This document shows positions 13,801 to 23,762 of a stretch of 64,000 bases of DNA, one piece after another; the first letter of the stretch is position 1; each line of letters opens with the position of its first letter. The position numbers and the translations under genes were made by a program. Below the pieces are notes generated by a model. It had not been told where the DNA came from, did not search any database, and saw nothing but the letters and a program-made list of their open reading frames with translations. This DNA is from Liolophura sinensis (Eukaryota > Mollusca > Polyplacophora > Chitonida > Chitonidae): positions 12,147,338 through 12,211,337 of the forward strand of contig NC_088302.1 in assembly GCF_032854445.1 (NCBI RefSeq), read 5' to 3'.

Positions 13801-16800
13801 AGTTTGTTATTGATTAGGCCAAAATTAAGATATTGTATGTCTGATGTTATGCTGCTGACCCTTCAAAAAGGCCCTGACCAAAATTCTTTTTTCGTTTTTT
13901 TATAGATGCCAAATTATTTTATTACATTTATTATCTTTATTTTTTTTTGGCCAATCATTTGAAATGTCACTCTGTTTATACAGGTGACAGGCCATCTTTT
14001 GAGATGTACAATTTCCAAAAATCCGGTCTAAGGATGGCTTATATTTACTGACACGCGGAGACTCATGCCATCCTTAGCCTGGACAAAGGTTGCAGCAGAT
14101 TATGACATTGTATCTGTATTCAGCTACCCCATGAATACAAATCTCGCTGCATACTGAATACTTAATATCCAAATCCACTTATCACATGGTCTCTCTGCAA
14201 GCTAAAACATTGATGCACCTTTTGCAACCATTGACCTTTATTCAATATTTCTTCAGAAAATCTCAGTCGAATTCGATAATAAGGCCTGCTTTGAGCTACT
14301 CACCGCATCATGCTGTTTACCCGATTGAAAATATATCACAGTGTTATTTAAGTATTCCAATCTATAGGACAGCTCAACACCTAAACACCTGTAACAGCTA
14401 AATGTCAACCACATGTGCGATTGTGCCGCATACATAAACAGTAGCTGCAGCTAATTGTGATCAATCATTTGAACAGGACTGTATGATTGTTCGACCTACC
14501 TACCATCTTGTGTTATGAAGGGCTTGTAACATCAGACAAATAATGGTTTAGTTTTGACCTTACATTGTGGGTGTTTCTACTCTATCTCGGGTTTACGAGC
14601 CGGACATGTTGGCCTTGTAGTCTATCACCACTGTAGATGAGAGAGCAAGAATAGTACGCCGAAGATACAGATTCAATCCTGTCAAAATGTCCCTAAATAA
14701 TGATAAGATAGACAGTAAACCAGGAGCATTTTATGTGTTTATTTGTTTGATTGGTGTTTTATGCCATACTCAGGGATATTGCATTCGTACAGTGACATCC
14801 AGCATCATGTTGGGAGGAAACTGAGCAGAGTGTGGGGAAAACAGGTTGCTAGGAGAATTTACCATGAACCTCTGGAGAAGCCAGCATGAGCTGGACGTGA
14901 ACACTAACCACTGGAAGGCACCAATGAAATAAATAAATGAGGTTATTGCAAGGATATACGTAATTAGATAATAAATTTAAAGTTAATGCTTTTATTCCTT
15001 GTTTTACAGGTATCTGAAACAGAATGAAGAAATGTCAATGATTCAGAACTTTTCATTTGGCCCTATCATAATGCGGTTGTTGTATTTGCTAAACAAACCT
15101 GATGAGGCGTGTAGACTTTTCCTGGATCCTGTGAGTTTTGCCAGAAAATGAATATTTTGTAGCAGAACTTTTTAGAAATTGTACCCTGTTCTTCCTGGTT
15201 ATTTATTTCTTTCTTTACTGGTACTCAAGAATATTTCACTTACATGTTATATGACGGCAGCCAGCATTATGGTTGGAAGAAACCAGGCTGAGCCCGGGGA
15301 AAACCCTAGACCATCGGTAGAGTGGTGACAGACATTCCCACGTATGGTCAAAAAGGAGCCAGCATGAGCTGGACTTGAACTCACAGTGAACGCATTGGTG
15401 AGAGGCATCACCTCAGCCATGTAGGCCCCTCATGCTCATGGTATCTATCACAAGACCAGTGGTGACAAACCAGATTAATGACAATTGTTGGGAGTCTGTT
15501 AGCCTTTGATCAATTCGACATCAAGTACAAATCCATTGATTGTTGGTTTACCAGAGACTTTTCCAGGAGATTTGCTGTCTTTCTTGATGCCTGTGGGGTT
15601 GAAATTTTAAATTTTTTTATACTTCTCTATGACTCATGTGACAGCTAAGTGTTTCTTTTTTACTTATCCAAGACGTTGTTGACATATACAGATCTGTCCC
15701 AGAGGGCTAAACGTTGGGCTCCTTTTATCAAATGCAAATTTTTGATCTAAAATATTGCAGTAATTTCCATAAAAAGTGTGCTAAAACATAAATGTTTGTT
15801 TTCACTTTTCACCTGTCAGAATTGCATGTCTGGGCCTTCTGGACAGTCTGTTATGTGCATCACACTTGGCAGTAAGCTTGCCAATAACTTACCAAATGGC
15901 AGTGGTTTATTTTGGGAACACCGGTTTTCTCTGCCCATAAAACTGAACGCCACTGTGTGTTAAAGTGAATAGTTCTTGAGTATTTCTTTAAACAACAGTT
16001 AGCTAATCAAATCTATCAGTCAATCATGCCCCACCCAGTGATTATCCAACTTGAAGTGTTTTTATAAGGATGATTAGTTTGCTGTTATGTGGTAGCAACT
16101 GGTTTAGAAATGATCTTCATTACCTGGTTCAAGACCAGACCATGTGGTAGCAACTGGTGTGGAAATGATCTTCATTACCTGGTTCAAGACCAGACCATGT
16201 GGTAGCAACTGGTTTGGAAATGATCTTCATTACCTGGTTCAAGACCAGACCATGTGGTAACAACTGGTTTGGAAATGATCTTCATTACCTGGTTCAAGAC
16301 CAGACCATGTGGTAGCAACTGGTCTGGAAATGATCTTCATTACCTGGTTCAAGACCAGACCATGTGGTAGCAACTGGTCTGGAAATGATCTTCATTACCT
16401 GGTTCAAGACCAGACCATGTGGTAGCAACTGGTCTGGAAATGATCTTCATTACCTGGTTCAAGACCAGACCATGTGGTAGCAACTGGTTTGGAAATGATC
16501 TGTATTACCTGGTTCAAGACCAGACCATGCTGGTTCCACTCCATGCAGATAACATCTGCCAACAACTTGCGAATGGTTCTTAGTTTCTGTTCTGCTTTGC
16601 CCGATTTCCTCCCACCATACTGCCATCTGCTGTCTTACAAGTAAAATACTCTTGAGTGTAATGTGTAAACTCCAATCAAAGAAATAAATAATTAAATAAA
16701 TTATGTATAACCTGGGATGTTTGTTCACCCATAGACTTGGCTTCCTTCTTGTAAAAGGAATATTCTGAAACCCCATCAAACAAACAATAAACAAGACCAG

Positions 16801-19800
16801 GATCACTATTGTTTAAAGGTGTCATTTTCATAAGCTTTGTAATGTTTGAGTTTAGTTTCAGTAATATATTTTTCTGTAAAACCTCCATGTTGATGAGAGC
16901 CTGGTTATTTTTTTTTTTAAATATGTCTTGGGAAATAGAGAATGTTGTTTGCAACAACTTTTTGTCTTGTTTTTTAGTCTCTGGGAGGTACGTTCGACAA
17001 CACCAGCAGTTTTTTGTTACTTCTCGACAAACTTTACGAAGAAAAACAATACAAAAAAGTACTGGAAATGTTTGAGGTGATCCAGAAAAAAGAACTGCGA
17101 GGTTTCAAGTATCCAAATGATTGCACCACGCTGGCATTGGCATCCTGTTATCAAATGGTGAGTAGGTTGGAGTTCAAATCCAGGTTTTGTCCTGGATCTG
17201 ATTTTATTCTGGTTTCTTAAATGAGGCCAGTAATGAAATTGGGGCTAGGCACCCTAAGTGGTGGGTTTGTGTTTAACTTAAGCCAGTATTTTCACTGGTC
17301 TCAAGATAGTTACACTGTCTGTCAGTATTTCAGGTATTTTTACTGGTGTCAAAATATTTATTTTTTAGAAGTACTCATCATAACCATCCTGATATCAAGG
17401 CCTAGTAACACAGTGAACGAATTTGTGAATGATATCCATTTTCTTAATTAGCTGATTTCAACAGTAAATGTTCTCTCTGATTGTTTTAGAATTCACAGGA
17501 GTCTTTTGAGAGGATGATGGAGATTTTTGTAGGTTGTCGAGAAAGGGGAGCGATGCTGACTCAGAGAAGTGTATCATTTGCTTCATTGCTAGCTCTTCGT
17601 CAGGTAAGGACCCAAAATGACCTTGAGTTCCAATTGTCAGAAAAATTGTTTATGGTGCGAGGAAAATAGGCAGAGCCTGGGGGAAACCCACAACCATCTG
17701 CAGGTTGCTGGAAGACTTTTCCACATATGGCTGGAGGGGAAGCCAGCACAAGTAGCACTTGAACTCAGAGCGACCATGTTGGTGAGTGGCTCATGGCATG
17801 GTAACCACGGAGGTTATGGACGCCCCCAGTGTCATTTATAGTGTACTTGTACAGAGTCCCGGATGAACTACACATACTGAGGCCAGGGTACAATTCAGTT
17901 TCCTGACTTTAATGCAGAATTATCTGGAAAGTTTTAAGATGTTCCTAGGATATTTGAAACCTGCATCTTAAATTTGTATAATAAAAGACTTAAAGCGTAG
18001 AGAGTAAAGCCAGAGCAGCGATGACAGTGTGATAATTGGCTGATTGTCACATGTAACCTGTGAAATATGACTTCTTGTGAATTTACCTGGTTAAGAGTTT
18101 TGTTCTAACTGTTCATGTGAATGCTTAGGTGGTAGCAAATTAGAAACCAACCCCCTCCCCCCCCCCCACCACCTGCTCCCCCCACATAGCACCCTTTGTT
18201 AACCAGAATTAGGCAAAAATAAAAAAAAAGATGGGGCGATGTTGATTGCAATTTATTAGCGTCACTGATCTAGAATTACTCAAATGTGTTGTCATGACAT
18301 TTATCATACAATAACATTAAAACAGTGTTGTGGAACCAGATGCTGGGATGCTTAGTCCATCAGGAGAAACCTGGTTTATATGTATGCAGGAATACAGTAT
18401 AACATAGAAATTGTCTTGTTTGTTTTTGTTTCAGAACCGACCAGATGTATCTATGGAACTTTTAGTGATGAAGAATGAGGAAAAGTTCGTGACAAATCAG
18501 AATCTTAAGGTAATGATTTAATATGTTGTACTTATCATATGGTACATTCATAATATCAGCATATGTCGTCTTTGTTTTCTGATAAATATTGATCCATTCT
18601 CCGTGATAGGCCAACATGGGGAATTCCCATTGACAGGAATTTTTTAAATTTGCGTTAACCAATGAAATGCAGCTACACATCAGCTGTCTTACGAAGAATG
18701 TTTACCCGGATTCCAGCAGTTACGTCCCTGACTGAATGTCCCATTACACTTACAGCTGGAAACCCACTGGCAGTAAATTTGTCCACTTACTGACTGGTAA
18801 CCCACTGGCTGTAAGTTTGTCCACTTACTGCTGGAAACCCACTGGCAGTAAGTGTGCCCACTTGCTGACGGGTAACCCACTGGCTGTAAGTTTGTCCACT
18901 TGCTGACTGGTAACCCACTGGCTGTAAGTTTGTCCACTTACTGCTTGAAACCCACTGGCAGTAAGTGTGCCCATTTGCTGACGGGTAACCCACTGGCTGT
19001 AAGTTTGTCCACTTACTGCTGGAAACCCACTGGCAGTAAGTTTGCCCACTTGCTGACTGGTAACCCACTGGCAGTAAGTTTGCCCACATGCTGACTGGTA
19101 ACCCACTGGCTGTAAGTTTGTCCACTTACTGCTGGAAACCCACTGGCAGTAAGTTTGTCCACTTGCTGACTGGTAACCCACTGGCTGTAAGTTTGTCCAC
19201 TTACTGCTGGAAACCCACTGGCAGTAAGTTTGTCCACTTGCTGACTGGTAACCCACTGGCAGTAAGTTTGTCCACTTACTGCTGGAAACCCACTGGCTGT
19301 AAGTTTGTCTACTTACTGCTGGAAACCCACTGGCAGTAAGTTTGTCCACTTGCTGACTGTTAACCCACTGGCAGTAAGTTTGTCCACTTGCTGACTGGTA
19401 ACCCACTGGCTGTAAGTTTGTCCACTTACTGCTGGAAACCCACTGGCAGTAAGTTTGCCCACTTGCTGACTGGTAACCCACTGGCAGTAAGTTTGTCCAC
19501 TTGCTGACTGGTAACCCACTGGCAGTAAGTTTGTCCACTTACTGCTGGAAACCCATTGGCAGTAAGTTTGTCCACTTGCTGACTGTTAACCCACTGGCAG
19601 TAAGTTTGTCCACTTACTGCTGGAAACCCACTGGCTGTAAGTTTGTCCACTTACTGCTGGAAACCCACTGGCAGTAAGTTTGTCCACTTGCTGACTGTTA
19701 ACCCACTGGCAGTAAGTTTGTCCACTTACTGCTGGAAACCCACTGGCTGTAAGTTTGTCCACTTGCTGACTGTTAATCCACTGGCAGTAAGTTTGTCCAC

Positions 19801-21060
19801 TTACTGCTGGAAACCCACTGGCTGTAAGTTTGTCTACTTACTGCTGGAAACCCACTGGCAGTAAGTTAGACCACTTGCTGACAGGTAAGAATATTGTAAC
19901 AACAGCATAACAGTCTTTCAACAGTTTGAATGAACTGGTTGATCGCCTGTTGTTATTGTCAAATTTAGGTTGGGTCATACCAATGTCTTTATAAATGGTA
20001 CATGTTGCTGCCCTGCTTGGCGCTCAGCACTGAGAGGTTAGAGCAAGGAAACAGGACTGGTCAGCCAGGTCTCAGTATTATGGGACTGGATCGGGTGTCA
20101 TGTCTGGTGTCTTTAGCATGATACTTCAGTGGCAGCAGCACTTTGGCAGCATGGACTCGTCCCGCCACAAGAAGACACAGTATATATATATGCAAATAAG
20201 TTACAAAATCAGCCTGTATGCAGATAAGTAATGAAATCAGCCTGTGTGCAGATAGGTAACAAAATCAGCCTGTATGCAGATAAGTAACAAAATCAGCCTG
20301 TGTGCAGATAAGTAACAAAATCAGCCTGTGTGCAGATAAGTAACAAAATCTGCCTATGTGCAGATAAGTAACAAAATCAGCCTGTGTGCAGATAAGTAAT
20401 GAAATCTTCCTGTGTGCAGATAAGTAACAAAATCAGCCTGTAGGCAGATAGGTAACAAAATCTGCCTGTATGACACTATATGCATGTTTACACTTTTATC
20501 TCTGTTTCAGGCAATCACACTTGCACATCTTGGACGATATGAAGAGGCGATCCAAATTCTTAAAAACACTCTTCAGAGAGATATTCCCCAAGAGTTTCAG
20601 CGAGGAAATAAGATTTTCAGCGACACGGTGAGGTTAAGTACTAACCGGATGGCTGGTGCTCAAATAAAAGCCATGTTAGCTTTTTAACCATCTAAAACAT
20701 CCAAAGATCTTTTTAAGGCTGTTTTGGAGTCTTTATTTAACTTACTCACCGTATGTTGTAACATGTAATATAACACTGATTTGTTTACATTTTGTTTTTC
20801 TTTGTTTTCTTCAAATAAAGGCCAGGGAGTTACAGAAGAGTGTGGAATCCAGTAATGATCCGAATTTGATACGTCAGCTTCAGACTGTAATTCAGAGACT
20901 AGCTAGTGGAGGTCATATCTCAGAACAAACTCTGCATGACTTTATAACCAAGCCCATTGTTAAGAACCGACAGTTACAGACAAGCTTCAAGTCTCGCAGG
21001 CGATCAGAGAACTTCCATCCACCAGAGTATAAGCGAGAAGGCCTTACCGACATGGCTTGA
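10837..21060 (+). CDS. PTCD2: PTCD2, pentatricopeptide repeat-containing protein 2, mitochondrial
   Basis: PTCD2 is a mitochondrial matrix RNA-binding PPR protein involved in mitochondrial RNA processing. Nine coding exons join in frame: 10837-10936, 12839-12931, 13427-13562, 15010-15130, 16978-17157, 17490-17603, 18435-18509, 20511-20627 and 20821-21060, all with GT-AG introns. The product is 391 aa (human 388). It begins with a basic, hydroxylated mitochondrial presequence (MAASLRHVIQRTRSQIHPF). It shows family landmarks in order: KRFLFSREFLGLDNYERQRM near residue 35, NFSFGPIIMRLLYLLN in exon 4, FDNTSSFLLLLDKLYEEKQY in exon 5, LALASCYQMNSQESFERMM across exons 5-6, and a basic C-terminus with FKSRRRSENFHPP. 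The start ATG has a good context (aagcATGG). No break is seen. The introns carry SINEs and three minisatellites. Family assignment rests on my memory of the human protein. Confidence 0.93.
14735..14910 (-). repeat. tRNA-derived SINE copy in PTCD2 intron 3
   Basis: The tail side is TATTTGTTTGATTGGTGTTT, then TTGGGAGGAAACTGAGCAGA and CCAGCATGAGCTGGACGTGA. It is antisense to PTCD2 and lies about 100 bp upstream of exon 4. Confidence 0.85.
15200..15432 (-). repeat. tRNA-derived SINE, near full length, PTCD2 intron 4
   Basis: The copy runs from the tail (ACTCAAGAATATTTCACTTA) through the body to the B-box side (AGCTGGACTTGAACTCACAG) and the head end (GCCATGTAGGCCCC). It is one of the most complete copies in the window. 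Confidence 0.87.
16085..16524. repeat. Minisatellite, 55-bp unit, 8 copies, PTCD2 intron 4
   Basis: The exact 55-bp spacing of 'ccatgtggtagcaactggt' is seen at 16140, 16195, 16250, 16305, 16360, 16415 and 16470, with a first diverged copy at 16085. Inner copies are almost identical, so the expansion is recent. The outer copies are diverged. A truncated SINE follows at once. Confidence 0.95.
16552..16700 (+). repeat. tRNA-derived SINE, 5'-truncated, PTCD2 intron 4
   Basis: The body GATTTCCTCCCACCATACTG, the tail CTCTTGAGTGTAATG and an (AAAT)-type end AAATAAATAATTAAATAAAT are present in plus orientation. The head is lost. It is clearly diverged. Confidence 0.8.
17648..17832 (-). repeat. tRNA-derived SINE copy in PTCD2 intron 6
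   Basis: The A-rich tail is missing. Body and head blocks are present (GAGGAAAATAGGCAGAGCCT, CCATCTGCAGGTTGCTGGAA, GGTAACCACGGAGG). The insertion sits 45 bp after exon 6. Confidence 0.82.
18000..18216 (+). repeat. Uncharacterised interspersed repeat, copy B, PTCD2 intron 6
   Basis: This is homologous to 10378-10592 in the same orientation, with additions including a C-rich run at 18149-18183 that is i-motif or G4-prone on the opposite strand. It was probably inserted independently, because the flanks do not match. Confidence 0.65.
18763..19887. repeat. Minisatellite, 37/38-bp alternating units, about 30 copies, PTCD2 intron 7
   Basis: Two related units largely alternate and form a 75-bp dimer: a 37-mer ending 'ttactgctggaaa' and a 38-mer ending 'ttgctgactggtaa', both beginning 'cccactggc'. 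Copies are highly similar. Because 75 is a multiple of three, a 237-codon open frame runs antisense (18825-19538); I regard it as a by-product. Each unit has a donor-like GCA/GTAAGT or GCT/GTAAGT, and the 38-mer carries a branchpoint-like CTGAC. Confidence 0.95.
20191..20471. repeat. Minisatellite, 28-bp unit, about 10 copies, PTCD2 intron 7
   Basis: The unit 'gcagataagtaacaaaatca' + 'gcctgtgt' is repeated in tandem and ends 40 bp before exon 8. Substitutions are few. Confidence 0.93.
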
Positions 21061-21830
21061 TGTACAACTGGACCCCATGCATTCTTCAAAGGAGACCCCA
21101 GTGTCGTTTTAATGCAAGTTATATCTGTCATCAGGAAAATTGCCATCCCCTGAGGATGTGATACACAAGAATAGTGTACCAGTTTTCCAGTCCACTACAA
21201 CAGGATTTTTATGCATAAAATCTGGATGAGTTTTTTGTTTCCTTTGAAAGTGACTTCGACTAGAAGATGTTTTAAACATGTAGTTTGTGACCATGTCAGA
21301 AATTTCCAGTCTGGTGCCATGGGGAAGAATATGTATGTAAAAATCTGGAATTTCAGGTGTCTTTTCTGTGTGTAAAGGTAAACCATGATGAGTCTGGCAT
21401 GTCTCCATATATGTCCACTTCTTGTTGGTTTTTTCATTTTTTTTTTTATAGAAATGCAGATCTAAAGCCTTGACTGTTTGGGACTATTCGCTGTAATAAG
21501 AAGTTCCACGGAGCAGAGCCTCTGACTGAAAGCCACAAATGGTACACTGTGTATAACAAACACATTGAATACTGGACATTTTGTATGTTTGTGGTCATTC
21601 TGTAAGGAGTTCTGATGCATTCAAAGACTATAAACATACTGAATCCCAGATCTTTGCAACCGACTTCACAAATCTCTTTATGTAATTTCTTTTATTTTTA
21701 AGCACAAGATTGCCTAGAATTTATTGATCTGTAGAAAAAATGGTAAACCACAAAATTTAGGAATGCAGAATTGTTAAAATGGGCCCTGGGTCTCTTTGTT
21801 CATGTTATATTAAACTTATTTGGGCTCATC
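21061..21830 (+). other. Probable PTCD2 3' UTR
   Basis: This non-coding sequence follows the PTCD2 stop. The first good poly(A) hexamer variant is ATTAAA at 21809-21814. The end is therefore inferred, not seen. Confidence 0.4.
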
Positions 21831-22829
21831 CCAAACCATCAGATGGCTGTTGAATATAACATTGTGTTCCTATTGTCATTAATAAGGTGTGATATTTTTT
21901 TTGTGTGAATTCGTCTTGTTTTGTGGTACTTTTCCACTGGAAAACGGTGCAGCCTATGCAACCAGGGTTTGAAGCTACTGATCACAATGAACAGTGTTAT
22001 ATATTCTGATATGATGAAAGCATATTTGGAAGAAAATCACTGCAGTGTTGTGAAAGTAGCCAGAGGTGGAAACAGTTGTGCACTGTATTTCTAGAAATAG
22101 GGCAGACCATGTACAGTTAGCGAGATGTTAATTGTTAAGAATTAATGCAAGATTTTCTGCGACTTTTTATCCGAAAAATACATGTAAATCAGCAAAGGAC
22201 AGCGCTTCAGTTTTTTTTGTTGTATTAAAGCATCTAAAGGTGCCAATTAGTTTTGTGTTTGTTGGGAACTTTTCTGCCTATATGATGGCAGCATGGTTAA
22301 TGAATGAAGACAACTGGAGTGTCTGGAGTACATCACCGCCCTTGGCCAGGTACATGTACATATATTTAGCTGACAATCCTCCTCTGTCCTAGCTCAAAGT
22401 CCCAAATGGGCGTGTGGTCTCTGTGATCCAGGACAGAAGGCCCAGTCTGTGAAGTCAACGAACCTCTCAGCAATTAAGTTATGTAGTTATGATGGCAATC
22501 AATCTCATGAGTGGAGGGAAGCGGAGTGCCTGGTTTAAAAGCACTGACCTTTGGCATGTTACTGACAAACTTTCCCACATTTACAAATATGGACACCATA
22601 TTATATTGTTGGAAGGTAAGTGGTCTCCAACAGACGTTAAGACCGTGCAAAATGCCAGATTGTAGCAAACCGCTTATGGTCACCATGGAGGTAGAATAGT
22701 GAATTTGTATTAAAATGACATCAGGGTCTCCTTTCCGGAATACAAGGGGTCAAGAGCAATGGGTCTATTCTATCTCCATGTTGTCACCATTGTCCCACAA
22801 ACATTGAAAGCAGGAGTGGATGTTGATAT

Positions 22830-22922
22830 TTGATTGATATTTTATAATGTACTCAAGAATATTTCACTTATATGACGGTAGCCAGTGACATGGTTGGAGG
22901 AAACCGAACAGAGCCAGAGGAC
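22830..22922 (-). repeat. tRNA-derived SINE fragment
   Basis: Only the 3' part remains: GTACTCAAGAATATTTCACT, then GGTTGGAGGAAACCGAACAG. Confidence 0.8.
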
Positions 22923-22993
22923 TGATTTTCATAAGACCCATCCTTACCAGGGTTGGCTATGATACCCTGCCTAGCATTCTAATGACACCAACA

Positions 22994-23211
22994 CCCTGAT
23001 GTGAGTTTCATGAAGTGCCGTTAAGTAGCCCTTAACTAAATGCTCTTATCTCTACAACTTTACATCTCTAGGCTTACTTTGTGATTGTTGCTTTTCGCTT
23101 TACTCAAGAATATTTCACTTATACAACAACGGCCAGGATTATGGTGGCAGGAAACCAGGATGGAAACCATCGGGCTAAGCTAAATGCATTTCATGAAAAT
23201 GGCCTTAGGGC
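22994..23211. mobile_element. MITE-like element with a nested SINE
   Basis: The two ends are imperfect inverted repeats about 35 bp long. The left end contains TTTCATGAAGTGCCGTTAAG; the inverted right end contains TTTCATGAAATGCATTTAGC, and each is preceded by CCCT. A minus-strand SINE fragment (23081-23165) lies between them, so the MITE is older than the SINE. No transposase is present. Confidence 0.5.
23081..23165 (-). repeat. tRNA-derived SINE fragment nested in a MITE
   Basis: ACTCAAGAATATTTCACTTA and GGTGGCAGGAAACCAGGATG match the body of the main SINE. Confidence 0.75.
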
Positions 23212-23762
23212 ATGGTCAAGATGAGTTGAATGTTACATTAAACCCTGAAGCAAACAAACAGATCTAATCGACAGTTTATACCTCAAACCAGAATTCAAGG
23301 CTGCAAACATTTGCATATTATTTAGTTTGCAGATGTCCATACAATGCAACTGTACCACAAAAGCTTTGGTATAATATTTATTATAAAATTAAATTTTAAT
23401 TCATGACAATTGCTTTATTTTTTAGGATTGTTTCTATGATTTTTTTCTCCCAAACATAGCAGTATGTTACAGAACAGAGATATTTACATGGGTACTAGCT
23501 AGCGCGACTCCACAGGGTTTAAGAAAAACTGTCTTTTTTATGTTAGTCTTATTTTAGCTTCATTATACTATTTGCTACCAAACATACAAGTTTACCAATT
23601 TTTTTATCTCTTTCACTCCCCAAAAGTAAAAAAAAAAAAAAAAAAACTGTTACCCTATCTGACTTTCTCTTTAAACCATGTTTAGCCATGAACTGTGGCT
23701 CCCAATGAAAAAAGAACTGAACATGCATATGTATCTCCAAAGTAGAAATGTGGATATTTTAT

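Noticed and set aside
18825-19538. 237-codon antisense open frame (repeats of MDKLTASGLPVSKWTN)
   Set aside because: It lies entirely inside a minisatellite whose 75-bp dimer is a multiple of three; open frames follow from the period.
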